From Pegoplata infirma (lineage: Eukaryota; Arthropoda; Insecta; Diptera; Anthomyiidae): a stretch of 64,000 bases of DNA. The notes under the pieces are model-generated. The model searched no databases. It worked only from the letters and a program-made list of their open reading frames with translations, and was not told where the DNA came from. Below are positions 33,734 to 45,884 of the stretch, piece by piece (within the stretch, counting starts at the first letter, position 1; each line of letters opens with the position of its first letter). The stretch covers positions 232,226,023 to 232,290,022 of the forward strand of contig OY992536.1 of the NCBI GenBank assembly GCA_963921195.1, written 5' to 3'. The translations under genes and the position numbers were made by a program.

Positions 33734-34718
33734 TATTTTAGTTTTTAACACGGTCAGAGATCAGTTTTTTCCGAATTGAAATTATTCGGAATGTAGGAAT
33801 TATTCGGAATGTTGTAATCAAAAAATTGATTGTGACAAGCTATATTAAGTTCTTCATATCAACTGAAATTAAATTATTGTAACTTAATAGAGCGATTCCT
33901 TTGAATAGACAAATTAAATTTGTGTTGGAATGTCTCATATTTAAAATACATCTACATACATTGTATTTATACAAATACCTAAAGAAATACCCACCTCAAC
34001 TATTACAACTACATACTAAAGTATGTATTGTCGTATAAAAAAAGTTGACAGTAAAATACAACGCTGGTTTAAGTTTATGAGACATAACGAAATAAAAAAA
34101 GTTTTCTTGGGTTTTTTTTTGTTCTTCCTTTTCGAGATTTTAACTTGCGGAGATTTTCTACAATATTTTTTTTATGGTATTTCTATGTGACAAATAAAAA
34201 GGAATAGAATGCAGTAAATTCTAAGATGGGTGGACAATTAGGCGAATTGTTATTTCGAATTTTAACGATTTAAAAAAGGAATTTAATCAGAGTTCAGTAT
34301 TTGATTCTTTTTTTGCAAAAACTTTGATAATGAATGGATTTTTCTAAAGAGAATTGAAGAAGACCCTAATCAACGACTTTTCTGGTATAAAATTCTTTTG
34401 TCCCACGAAAAAGTTTGGCCTAAAATTGAATTTTAATCAAAACGGAAGCAATTAGAAACATTTTAAAATCTTCGCCCACTATGAAATTTAGTGAAACATA
34501 AAATGTGGCTTCGCTTCACTTTAAACGAATTATCCACTATTTTAAATATGTCATTTTTCATTTCGAATTTTTGGCGGTAGGTTCTTGCTAAGAAATTTCA
34601 AAAATTTTCTTCAAAAAGTTGGAAGCTGTTAATTTTATACCTTTAATTAAATATAAGGTGTTCATTAAATTTGTCATTTCGTGTGAATTTTTTATATGGG
34701 TCTAAGTTTCATATGGTA
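33734..34718. other. AT-rich DNA, nothing recognised
   Basis: No gene, inverted repeat or tandem array was recognised. Confidence 0.45.
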
Positions 34719-36056
34719 TATGAGGCATTCCACACCAAATGTTCAGCAAAAAAAAAAGTAGTGTCGTGTCAATATGAAATTATTTGCAAAGTATTCGCTC
34801 TAAGGGTACTATTAAATAACAAAAATAAAATTTATATTTTTTCAAAAAGTGGGCCTTGTAGGCGTGGTCAAAAATTGGAAATATCTAAATTTTTTGCCTG
34901 AGTATCTTTACTTCAATATTTATACAAATTAAATGAAGCACAGTAAAGTCTTTAAGACAAAAGTTTTTTATAGATTTTTGTATGGACTATCGATTAAAAA
35001 AATAAAAATTGGAAAATTTTCAGAACCAGTTCTGAATTTTTCAAATTTAAACTTAAACTTTATTTATCAAAAAACATGCCGCGATTTTATTTTTTTAAAA
35101 AAAAGGTAAAGTGCTTTTCTATCTGTTCTGAAATTTTCAGAGATGTGTTTTGCCTTGTTTTCGAGAAATCAAATGTCAAAGTTTGCAATACGCTATTTTT
35201 ATACAATATTGGTGTATAAAACGTGTGCGTATGAGTAATAAAAACACTTACACAATATTTAAAATAGAGATGGGATCGTAAATGAGTTTTTAATAACGAT
35301 TACGCACGCTCATGAAAGAAAAAATTTAGTCATGCACGATATTTTATTTTGCTCACGCTCATTCTCGCACACGTGAGTAAAAAAATTAGTCATGATCACG
35401 ATGTTCACGTGAGCGTGAGTAAAATAAAATATCGTGCTTGAATAATTTTTTTTCTTTCATTAGCGTGCCTGATCGTAAATAAAAACTCACTCACGCTCCC
35501 ATCGCCTCTTAAAATATTTTTTAAGTATTGATATTACTCATACGCACACGTTTTATACACCATTATTGTATAAAATTAGCGTATTGCAATCTTTGACATT
35601 TGATTTCTCGAAAACAAGGCAAAACACATCTCTGAAAATTTCAGAACAGATAGAAAAGCACTTTAACTTAAAAAAAAAAAAAAAAAAAAATTAAATTGCG
35701 GCATGTTTTTTAATAAATAAAGTTTAAGTTTAAATTTGAAAAAATCAGAACTTCTTATGAAAATTTTCCAATTTTTATTGTTTTTAATCGATAGCCCATA
35801 CAAAAATCTATAAAAAACTTTTGTCTTAAAGACTTTACTGTGTTTCATTTAATTTGCATAAATATTGAAGATACTAATGCAAAAAAGTTTGATATTTTCA
35901 ATATTTGACCACGCCTACAAGGCCCACATTTTGAAAAAACTTAAATTTTATTTTTGTTATTTAATAGTACCCTAAGAGCGAATACTTTGCAAATGATATC
36001 CGATTGAAACCACTATGGATTTTCTGTAGTGGAACAGTTGGTGTGGAATGCCTCAT
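34719..36056. mobile_element. Near-perfect 1.34-kb palindrome (GRGGCATTCC fold-back family)
   Basis: TATGAGGCATTCCACACCAA is mirrored by TTGGTGTGGAATGCCTCATA. The two arms of about 650 bases are reverse complements with scattered differences across a centre near 35389. The centre is a cluster of CACGTGA/GTGAGCG words. TATA flanks both ends. No protein is encoded. The terminus relates it to 8331-10281 and 50632-52312. Confidence 0.85.
35272..35510. repeat. GTGAGTG / CACGTGA motif-rich repeat, copy 3 (palindrome centre)
   Basis: The segment begins AGATGGGATCG and ends CGCTCCCATCGCCTCT, with CACGTGAG words symmetric about the centre. It may be an independent MITE that forms the hub of the palindrome. 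Confidence 0.5.
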
Positions 36057-36310
36057 ATATTCTTGATTCTAGATCAATTTTTAAACTTCAATTTTAAAGA
36101 CAAAAGTATACATCTTTAAATGATGTCCGTTCCTAAAACAAAATTATTTTCTGTTATCCATTATACGGAGATTTCACTGCATGTACTTGCAAATTAAAAC
36201 ATATAAAAATAAGATTTGTTAATTTGTTTTACAAACATAAACAAGTTTTACATAAAAATCCATACAACTTACTTACAAGATTCTTTAATTTTATTAAACA
36301 CAGTAAGAAT
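36057..36310. other. Short AT-rich spacer
   Basis: Nothing was recognised. Confidence 0.45.
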
Positions 36311-36312
36311 TA

Positions 36313-36794
36313 CACTCTAATCAAAATTTGTTGAAATTTACCCAATTTATAGTAGGAAACTGGACTCCTTCTATAAATTGGGTAATTTTACTCTGAATGT
36401 GTAAATTGAATAAATTGACCACTAGTGGTCACTTTAGATAAAAAGAGGTGAATAAAATATAAAAAAAAAAATAATAAAAAATACGGCGCCAGCAAGCATC
36501 AAACTCGCAACCTTCCGATTTGAAACAACACTCCTTAACCACTAAGCTACAGACGCTTGTGCTTTTTACCTGGCGTTTTAGTTATTAAATATGTGTGTAT
36601 GTATGTTGTTCGACAATTTTATTTACACATTTGTGTGTAAAATATTTGAATTAACGGATAATATTTATAATTTGCTGTGTTTAATTTAATTACAATTATT
36701 TTACGCATTTAGTGTTCATATTAACACATAATGCGTGCTATTAAAAAAAAATTACCCAATTTATTATAGTAGTTTACATGCGTTTTTTAGAGTG
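36313..36794. mobile_element. TA-flanked CACTCTAA TIR element carrying a tRNA-like sequence
   Basis: CACTCTAATCAAAA at the left is mirrored by CGTTTTTTAGAGTG at 36794, with TA on each side. A subterminal TTACCCAATTTATAGTAG is found at both ends and again near 36370. A tRNA-like segment occupies 36486-36558. Confidence 0.75.
36486..36558 (-). pseudogene. tRNA-like sequence inside a TIR element
   Basis: On the minus strand: acceptor GCGTCTG pairs with CTGGCGC at six of seven positions, the A-box TAGCTTAGTGG is exact to consensus, and the T stem GCGAG/CTTGC closes a 7-base loop. The anticodon region GTTTCAAATC is followed by GGAAGG but its stem is weak, and the B-box is degenerate. It is probably a tRNA-derived insertion rather than a functional tRNA gene. 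Confidence 0.5.
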
Positions 36795-37599
36795 TACACC
36801 TCCAACAAATCGATGCTGTTTGGCTCTGGTTTGTTTCATATAAAGTTTCATATAAAATTTTAAAAGATTTTGACTCGCTGATTCCAAAATCTGTGCTCCA
36901 AATTTTTCCATCATGTCTAAAATTTTAATTATTGGCAGTTAAAAATGCGAAAAAAACGCGGTTTTTGCCTTTTTTAAAAGCCGGCACAGCAGCCACTGGG
37001 TGGAATAAAAATCTGGTATAAAGCGTTAGAGTATAATTGAACTATGATCTCAAATATATGATCAAAAAAATTTGAAGTTGTTGCACTATTATTGGCCAAA
37101 CATGTATTTAAAAAAAAAAAACACTGTTAAAAAAGGGCTCTAAAATAAAAACCAGATGATCAATCTTTATTGTGATGAGCTAAAAATTTAGGCAAAAGTT
37201 TATTCTTTCTTATAGACTTTTAAACCCATTAAAGATATCTTTTGGTTTATATGAAAAATATCACAGAAAACTTAAATATGTTAAATATTTATTTTTTTTT
37301 TTAGTTTTTCTTTGAAAAATATCAAAAAAAAAACTAAGATATCTTAGCTTTTTTACAAAAATGGTACCAACCAAACGCAGTAATTAGAAAAAAATTGTTT
37401 TGTATGTGGGAGACCATAGACAAATTATACTTTTGCGCTTTATACTAAATTTGCATTCCACTGAATGGCTGCTGTGCAGGCTTTCAAATAATGCAAAAAT
37501 CGTAATTTTTCACATTTTCAACCGTGAATAACAAAAAATTTGGACGTAATGGAAAAATTTGGTGCACAGATTTGGAATCAGGAGATCAAAGTCTACTAA

Positions 37600-40307
37600 T
37601 TCTGGAAGACCACTTGAGGAAGAGTATGTGTGCAATGGAACTCTCGGGAAACCAGCACGCCTACACAAAGGGTAAATCAGTGGAAACCGCCCTCCATGAG
37701 TTGACGATGAATATTGAGGAAACCATTAATTATAGCGAATATACTCTGGCATGCTTTCTTGATATTGAAGGTGCATTTAATAATATAAAATCTGGGGCAA
37801 TAGAGAAAGCTCTAGCCAATTCAGGTAATGACCCAATGGTGAATTACTGGATAATGAAAGTCCTCACAAACCGTATAATTGAAGCCGAAATAGGAGGGGA
37901 ATCAATAAAGGCAATGGCGACTAGAGGTACTCCCCAAGGGGGTGTCATCTCACCGACACTGTGGATTCTGGTATTAAATGAGGCTTTATTGAAGCTGAAA
38001 AAATACGGAGTGAAGGTAGTAGCTTATGCCGACGACTTAGTAATTTTGGCAAGAGGGATATCCCTGGACACAATATCCGACATTATGGAGCATGCTCTCT
38101 CATCGCTTTATAAGTGGGCCTCGGCCTGTGGACTAGGAATAAATCCTCAGAAAACGGAAACGGTTCTCTTCACAAGGAGGAGAAAAATACCTGAATTTCG
38201 ATTAACACATATTGGGGGAACGTGTCTGACACTGTCTGATAGTGCCAAGTTTCTTGGCATAATCTTTGATAGGAAATTGAACTGGCTCGAAAACCTAAAG
38301 GAGAGAGTGAAAAAGGCGTATGCAGCCATGTATACTTGTCAGAGAATTATTGGAAACACATGGGGTCTTAAACCAAGACTTATACACTGGATATTCACGG
38401 CAATTGTTAGACCAACACTGGCACATGGTGCAGTAGTGTGGTGGCCTATTGTAGGAAAGAGCACGCACGCCACGTACCTGAACAGGGTTAATAGAGTGGC
38501 CGCCTTAAGTATCACTGGAGCACGAAGGACAACATCCACACATGGTCTAAGTAGGATTCTGGACTTGCCATCTTTGGATCTTTACATCCAGGAATACGCA
38601 CTTAGGACACAGCTGAGACTAAGTCAAAACTGCGCGCTGAAAGTTCGAGACTATGGACACACAAAACTCATACGAGACCATCGATATGATGACTGTGTGA
38701 CTGATTATATGACTCCACATATCGTGTGGGATGCAGGTATAACAATTGAAATACCATCTAGAGTATTCTAGGAAAATCCACCTGTTGGGGAACAGCACAT
38801 TGCAATCTACACGGATGGATCAAAGATGCCACAGGGAACAGGTAGCGGTGTCTACTGTGAGAAACTGGGAATTGAACACAGTTCAAGGATACAGGACAGC
38901 TGTAATATTTTTCAGGCGGAACTGCATGCAGTGTCAGAGGCAGCCAGACTTATTTTAATGAGGCCGATCTACTCTAGTGAGATCATTATTTACATTGATA
39001 GTCAGGCGGCTTTAAAGGCACTATATAACAGGAATATTCGATCAAAGGTTGTCAGCCGTTGTCGCCAAGAGCTTATGGCTCTCATCGAACAACACTCTTT
39101 AAGACTGTGCTGGGTTCCAGGTCATCAGAATATTCCAGGAAACGAGAAAGCTGACGAGTTAGCTCGTATGGGAGCAGTTTTACCATTAAGTTCAATAACG
39201 ACCGACGTGCATCCGGGCCTGGATGCAATTTATTCCGAAATACGGAGAACATTTGAACGACAGGAAGATTTGAAATGGGAAAGCAGCCAGGACTGTATCC
39301 AAACGAAGGCCTTGTGGACTCGCGGTGGAAAAAGTATCCAGAAAACACTACTTTATATGGAAAAATCAGACCTCAGGAAGTATGTGGGTTTAATTACAGG
39401 CCATACTGGCTTGAAAGCTTATTTGAAAAAGTTAAAATTGATAAGAGATGACTTGTGCAGATGGTGTGGGGACGAAGAGATAGTGGAAGATTCATTCCAT
39501 TATCTTTGTCAGTGCCCTGCACTATCTCGCACTCGATTTAATTGTTTTGGCTTTTATTTCTTTCAGGAACTGGAGGAACTTAGAGATGTCAACCCATGGA
39601 AGATGCTTAAATATATTACGCTCCGGCTCCACCAACATAAAATTGTAGATAACATAAGAAATAACGTCGGCAGAATTTTTTTGTATTTTCATTTTATGTT
39701 AAAGGGTGGGTAATCGTAATTTATGTTAACTCATTTTTTTCAGGAATTCGTTGATGAAGGTCGTTTGGATTTTATTTTTTATTTATTTTTTTAATACATA
39801 TAACACACTTTTTTTAATTAAAAAGCTTAAATTTAACTTTATTAAGTTACTTTCTTTCAAAAAACAACATTTATTATTATTAAAGTGAATGTTTTTTGAG
39901 TATTTGTATTTTTCCAAAATGTCGGCATCAACAAACTCATGAATTTGACGTTTCTTATGTTAACATAATTGTTAAGACTTATGTTTGGACAACTATGTTA
40001 ACATTTATTTCCAACACAAATATGTATAACATTTGACTATGGCACACGAGAAATAACACGATTTTGACGTATGTCGGAATAAATGTCCACATAATTATAG
40101 AAGGTGGAGCCAGTGGGTTAGGCTAAGTAAACTCGATGAGACATATATGGAGACATAAATCATCATTTACCAGGAAGGCAGTAGTGAATTATGATTACTA
40201 TGTAAAGCAGCCAACAACAAAAACCAACCCCCCCCCCCCTTTTCGAGGTATCACTTTGGATCAGGAACTGGTCTTGTGGACATTACGTCAACCTCTTAAC
40301 CTAACCT
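37600..40307 (+). mobile_element. 5'-truncated non-LTR retrotransposon (RT-RNase H group)
   Basis: It is bounded by a 12-base target duplication AAAGTCTACTAA (37588-37599 and 40308-40319). The uninterrupted target is seen at 29148-29165. The element begins inside the reverse transcriptase and ends AACCTCTTAACCTAACCT. About 600 bases of 3' UTR follow the coding region, with a run of ten C at about 40230. Confidence 0.85.
37602..39713 (+). pseudogene. Reverse transcriptase-RNase H polyprotein, truncated, one internal stop
   Basis: The frame opens inside the fingers of a non-LTR reverse transcriptase. QHAYTKGKSVETALH, then LACFLDIEGAFNNI (first catalytic Asp), GTPQGGVISPTLW, and the catalytic VVAYADDLVILARG follow in the expected order, with thumb sequence after. 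After a single in-frame TAG at 38769-38771 the same frame continues into RNase H (IYTDGSK, FQAELHAV, YIDSQAAL, WVPGHQNIPGNEKADELA). It closes with a C-terminal knuckle CRWCGDEEIVEDSFHYLCQC. This order fits I/LOA/R1-type elements. The N-terminal part, any endonuclease and ORF1 are missing. The copy cannot move by itself. Apart from truncation and the stop it is undamaged, hence fairly young. Confidence 0.85.
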
Positions 40308-40364
40308 AAAGTCTACTAAAATTGATCACCAGAATTCAAACCGGAAAATGAGTGTTACGCGGTG

Positions 40365-41522
40365 TTATTTACAAATTAATTTCTTAGAAGTGACTCAAAG
40401 CAATATTTTCCATATGATTACACTGTGCTACAAAAAACACAAAATCGAATATACTTTTAAAATGAGGTAGTTAAGGTTGTAGGTCTCGTCGAAAAGATCA
40501 CAAAAATGCCCATCAAATTTGCCAGACACCCTCAAATTTTAAAGTTATTGTCAAAAAACGTTTATTTGGGACTTTTCTCACTAAACCACGTGTAACTTAA
40601 ACATTTTTCAATTTTTCAACTGTTTTAGATTTTCAACCGATTTTCAATTTTTCAACTGTTTTAGATAGAAGAAGATAGGGATTTTCATGTTTGTGAATTG
40701 GTCTACACATAAAAGAAACATATGTATTGATTTTTTCAACAATATCAAATTTTTTGTTATTTTTTGAAAATTTTTTGAGTTTATCGATTTTTTTCTGCAT
40801 ATTCTTAAAGAAAATTTTATTGTGATTTTTTCACTGTAGCAGAGTGTTAATATCCTCTTCTAATGATTGAGGCGTTTTTTTAATTTTTGTTTAATCAGAA
40901 TTTGAGTAGATCTTTAAATTCGATCTAATTTAGTTAAAATTGGAATAAATCCTAAAAAACGTTTAAGTATGGAGTATTTTACCAAATTTTGTTTTTAATT
41001 AAAAAAAAAAAAAAAATTACCACCTTCTTTGGAAACCTTAAAGACCCAATATTGTTTCTTTATGAAAAATGTGGTATAAATCTTAAGTTTTCTATCCATA
41101 ATCTTTCAAACTTTCAAATTATGCATATGAAAGAAATAACTTTAGCATTTTCTAGAAATTTAAATAGTTTTTGATCCGAAAAAACAGAAACATAAATAAA
41201 CCAAAAAAAAAAAAAAAACAAAGAACTCCCACCCAGATTTTCCGGTCACATCCTTGCCATAATGTTTTTCCTTTTTATGGTTTGTGATATGTTTGGTTAT
41301 AAATATGTCACGTCTCATTGAGGGATGTTGTTGTTTTTCTTGCTTCTCATGTTGCTATTGTTATTGTTATTATTGTTGTTGCTGTTATTTCTTCTGGTTA
41401 CCATAATGCTCTTTTAAATTTGTAATAAGAAAATTATAACAACAACAACTCGTCAATGAATGAGATGATACATACCAATCTATCTATCTACATACGTACA
41501 TAAATATGTAGATAAACACATT
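40365..41522. other. AT-rich DNA, nothing recognised
   Basis: No gene or mobile element was recognised. A TTATTGTTATTATTGTTGTT-type simple tract occurs near 41350-41395. Confidence 0.45.
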
Positions 41523-42113
41523 CCCAATAAACCAAATCTCGATAACGAAAATGATATCACATTTTCATACAGAAACGATATCATTATCGTCTGGAATAAC
41601 GATAGTTTTTCGATACATTCTGGAAAATGGAGATTTTATTTATGCTATGGCTGGAGGTATCGATAGCGAAAACGATATCATTTTTTTATGGAAAAACGAT
41701 ATAATAAGGAAAATTTACATTAAGAACAAAAACACAACCTTTTTATATAATATGTAATAAAACGGTGATATTGCCTCGATATGACCTACTTATCACAGAT
41801 TATTCGAAAACGATAGTGTTTCCGTTCTTAATTTACCTTCCCTTACGATATCGTTTTTCCATAAAAATATGATATCGTTTTCGCTATCGTTAACTCCAGT
41901 CATAACGATAGTAAAATCGCCATTTTCCTGAATTGATAGAAAAACTATCGTTACTCCAGACGATAACGATATTGTTTCGATATGAAAATTGAATATCGTT
42001 TTCCCCTAAAATTCGAAAATGATATAATAATTTTTATTTAAGGTGATACTGCAATCGATATCATACAGATGATACTATTTTCGCTATCACTTATCGTTAT
42101 TTGGTTTATTGGG
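41523..42113. mobile_element. Fold-back MITE with CCCAATAAACCAAAT ends
   Basis: CCCAATAAACCAAAT is mirrored by ATTTGGTTTATTGGG. The arms carry many ACGATATC and GATAACGATA palindromes and pair over most of their length (GGTATCGATAGCGAAAACGA with its counterpart near 41880). The frame at 41551-41757 lies within an arm and is not a gene. Confidence 0.75.
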
Positions 42114-42600
42114 GTACTTCTCCATTGCATTGTGAAATATTTTTCGTGATATGAGTTCAGAGTAGAGATAAAGTCAAGTGGTTTCTATTGTAATCAACCT
42201 TGTCATATATTCATGTATGTTTTGTAACATGTACAAACAACGTGCATAACAAATCATGGCTTAACATAAACATCACCATCATTATCACCGTCATAATTAT
42301 CATTATCCTTTCATTCATTCGTTTATTCATTCATTTGTGTCGATACCAAAAAAAGTGATGATATTTTTTTGTCATCGTCATCACAAGTTAAAAATGTGTT
42401 GATAGTGTGAGTGTATGCAAGTCTCTATGAGTGTTTATGTATTTTGGCAGGAGTGGTAAATGTAGTGGTGATGGTGATGGTAGTACTCCAACAATGTAAT
42501 GTCATTAACATTTCAAACCGTGTAACTACTAAAGAAACCCATTTTATGAACTCAATATTATAGCAGTAAAATTTTAAAGTGAGTTTTTTTATTAACAGAA
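42114..42600. other. AT-rich DNA with ATC/ATT microsatellite-like tracts
   Basis: CATCACCATCATTATCACCG-type tracts lie near 42268-42330. No gene was recognised. Confidence 0.45.
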
Positions 42601-42639
42601 TCTTTTTTCAAAAAAAATGGTAGTAGGCGAGTTTTAATG

Positions 42640-44905
42640 AAGGCTAACAGAAAAATATCTCGGATTCTGAAAATTTTTCGAATAAAAAATGTATTAGAAC
42701 CAGAAACTTTTTCTATAGAAAAAAATATTTCAGAATTTAAAAATTTATTTTATGGAACAAATTTTACCAAAACTGAGACTTTTTATAGGATAAATGTCTG
42801 AAAATCTGATAACATTTTCTATTTCAGATTCTGAGACTTTTTCTATAAGAAGGACGTCTCAGAATCTGAGACTTTTCTCTTAAGAAAACATTTCTAAAAA
42901 TCTACAATTTTTCTATAAAAAAAACATTTCAGAATCTTTTTCAATAGAAAAAGTGCCTAAGAACCTTTTTCTATAGGAAAAGTGTTTTCAAATCTTAGAC
43001 TTTTTCCATAAGAAAAAGTGTCCCAGAATAATGTCTCAGAATCTGAGATTTTTTTTTCTCTAGAAAAATTGTCTCAGAATCTGAGACTATTTTTCTATAG
43101 AAAAAGTGTCTCAGAATCTGAGACTATTTTTCTATAGAAAAAGTGTCTCAGAATCTGAGACTATTTTTCTATAGAAAAAGTGTCTCAGAATCTGAGAATA
43201 TTATTCTATAGAAAAAGTGTCTCAGAATCTGAGACTATTTTTCTAAGAAAAAGTGTCTCAGAATCTGAGACTATTTTTCTATAGAAAAAGTGTCTCAGAA
43301 TCTGAGACTATTTTTCTATAGAAAAAGTGTCTCAGAATCTGAGACTATTTTTCTATAGAAAAAGTGTCTCAGAATCTGAGACTATTTTTCTATAGAAAAA
43401 GTGTCTCAGAATCTGAGACTATTTTTCTATAGAAAAAGTGTCTCAGAATCTGAGACTATTTTGTCTCAGAATCTGAGACTATTTTTCTATAGAAAAAGTG
43501 TCTCAGAATCTGAGACTATTTTTCTATAGAAAAAGTGTCTCAGAATCTGAGACTATTTTTCTATAGAAAAAGTGTCTCAGAATCTGAGACTATTTTTCTA
43601 TAGAAAAAGTGTCTCAGAATCTCAGACTATTTTTCTATAGAAAAAGTGTCTCAGAATCTGATACTATTTTTCTATAGAAAAATTGTCTCAGAATCTGAGA
43701 CTTATTCTTTAGAAAAATTGTCTCAGAATCTGAGACTTTTTCTTTAGAAAAATTGTCTCAGAATCTGAGACTTTTTCTTTAGAAAAATTGTCTCAGAATC
43801 GGAGACTATTTTACTATAGAAAAAGTGTTTCAGAGTCTGAGACTATTTTACTATAGAAAAAGTGTCTCAGAATCTGAGACTATTTTTCTATAGAAAAAGT
43901 GTCTCAGAATCTGAGACTATTTTCTATAGAAAAATTATCTTAGAATCTGAGACTTTTTCCATAGAAAAATTGTCGTAGAATCTGAGACTTTTTCCATAGA
44001 AAAATTGTCGTAGAATCTGAGACTTTTTCTATAGAAAAATTGTCTTAGAATCTAAGACTTTTTTTCTATAGAAAAATTGTTTCAGAATCTGAGACTTTTT
44101 CTATAGAAAAATTGTCTCAAAATCTGAGACATTTTTTATAGAAAATTTCTCTCAGAATCTAAGACTTTTTCTATAGAAAAATTGTCCCAGAATCTGAGAC
44201 TTTTTCTATAGAAAAATTGTCTCAGAATCTGAGACTTTTTCTACAGAAAAATTATCTCAGAATCTGACTATTTTTCTATAGAAAAAGTGTCTCAGAATCT
44301 GAGACTATTTTTCTATAGAAAAAGTGTCTCAGAATCTGAGACTATTTTTCTATAGAAAAAGTGTCTCAGAATCTGAGACTATTTTTCTATAGAATAAGTG
44401 TCTCAGAATCTGAGACTATTTTTCTATAGAAAAAGTGTCTCAGAATCTGAGACTATTTTTCTATAGAAAAAGTGTCTCAGAATCTGAGACTATTTTTCTA
44501 TAGAAAAAGTGTCTCAGAATCTGAGACTATTTTTCTATAGAAAAAGTGTCTCAGAATCTGAGACTATTTTTCTATAGAAAAAGTCTCTCAGAATATAAGA
44601 CTATTTTTCTATAGAAAAAGTGTCTCAGAATCTGAGACTATTTTTCTATAGAAAAAGTTTTTCTATAGAAAAAGTGTCTCAGAATCTGTAACTATTTTTC
44701 TAAAGAAAAAGTGTCTCAGAATCTGAGACTATTTTTCTATAGAAAATTTGTATCAGAATCTGAGACTTCTTCTATAGAAAAATTGTCCCAGAATCTGAAA
44801 CTTTTTCTATAGAAAAATTGTCCCAGAATCTGAAACTTTTTCTATAGAAAAATTGTCTCAGAATCTGAGACTTTTTTTATAGAAAAATTGTCTCAGAATC
44901 TGATT
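42640..44905 (+). repeat. 37-bp doubly palindromic satellite, array 1
   Basis: The unit is TCTCAGAATCTGAGAC followed by TATTTTTCTATAGAAAAAGTG. It contains two palindromes: TCTCAGA-A-TCTGAGA and TTTTTCTATAGAAAAA. Long runs of near-identical units lie at 43046-43680 and 44270-44740. Flanking and intervening units are diverged or shortened (a TTTTTCTTTAGAAAAATTG variant near 43690-43800). The array covers about 60 unit lengths. Open frames inside are by-products. Confidence 0.95.
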
Positions 44906-45884
44906 TAATGCGTTTTAATGCGTTTAAAGTTTAAGTATAATTTTCGTCGTGAAAAACAGAGTACTATGCTTTAATATTAAAAATAAAATTCCTAGTATGA
45001 CTGCCATTGCTAGTCATTATCATTATCATCATTCTCATCAATGTCGCCATTTCCGTTTTGTCTTTAAATTATTTCCGCTGCCGATATTAACATGTTTGAA
45101 AAAGTGTTGCACGATGCGTGTGTCTCCACTTCAAAATTATTAAAAATTATGTGCAAAAGGTGAAAATAATGATGAGTTTTTTTTTTGTTTTCCTTGCGTT
45201 TTTTTTTTTGTTTGGCAAATAATAATTTATGCTGAAGTGTATTTTCCATTCAGGTATTGTTTGGCATTCTTTTCAGTTTCATCATCAGTCTGTCAGTGTA
45301 ATTTTTCTTTCAATACAGTCTTTTTTTTGTTCTTTTACACTCGACTGTTGTTCTATCATTATTTTTAACATGTTTTTAATACAACAATGATTGAGAGTGT
45401 ATGCATGTATGTGTGTTTGTGTGTGTTAGTATAATGAAAGAACCACAAACAGGATAATCAACGCACGTAAAATATGTAGAATTCCTGTTATAGACATGAT
45501 GTCGTAGTGTCGTAATGTATATTGAAGTATAGCACAGAGTAGTTGTAGTGGCTGTAGCTGTTTTACGTAGTTAAAGCACCGCAGTTAGTATCTGAGTAAA
45601 CTACTGATATGTTGCATTATAATTTTTTTTGTTTTTTATATTTAATTTTTTTCTTTATTTCTTTTTAAGAACTTTGCAGACATTTTTAATTGATTTTTGT
45701 GTTTGGAATAATTTATGAGTTGAAATATTTTTTTGAAAGTGCTCCACATACAAGAAATATCACTAATGACATGTCACTGGGCATGGCCCATAGGAACAGC
45801 ACCCTTTGTCGGTTCAATAGTAACATGTCACGTCATCACAGTTGTTGGGTACAATATTTTTCGGTACTAAGAAATTTTGTAAAA
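44906..45884. other. Low-copy-looking DNA with GT microsatellite, no gene recognised
   Basis: A short GTGTGTTTGTGTGTG tract lies near 45411. Open frames at 44949-45143 and 45690-46073 lack recognisable domains. Confidence 0.45.

Larger units (their letters stand above)
36797..40364. mobile_element. CACCGCTCAACA-family fold-back, split by a non-LTR element
   Basis: The left arm (GATTCCAAAATCTGTGCTCC at 36878, CACAGCAGCCACTGGGTGGA at 36983) pairs with the right arm (CACTGAATGGCTGCTGTGCA near 37460, TTTGGAATCAGGAGATCAAA at 37571). After the insert it resumes at 40308 with AAAGTCTACTAAAATTGATC and ends near GCGGTGTTA. Other copies are at 28926-29225 and 49794-50090. Confidence 0.7.

Noticed and set aside
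42640..44905. CRISPR-like regular array
   Set aside because: Repeats are directly contiguous with no unique spacers, there are no cas genes, and the DNA is eukaryotic. It is a satellite.
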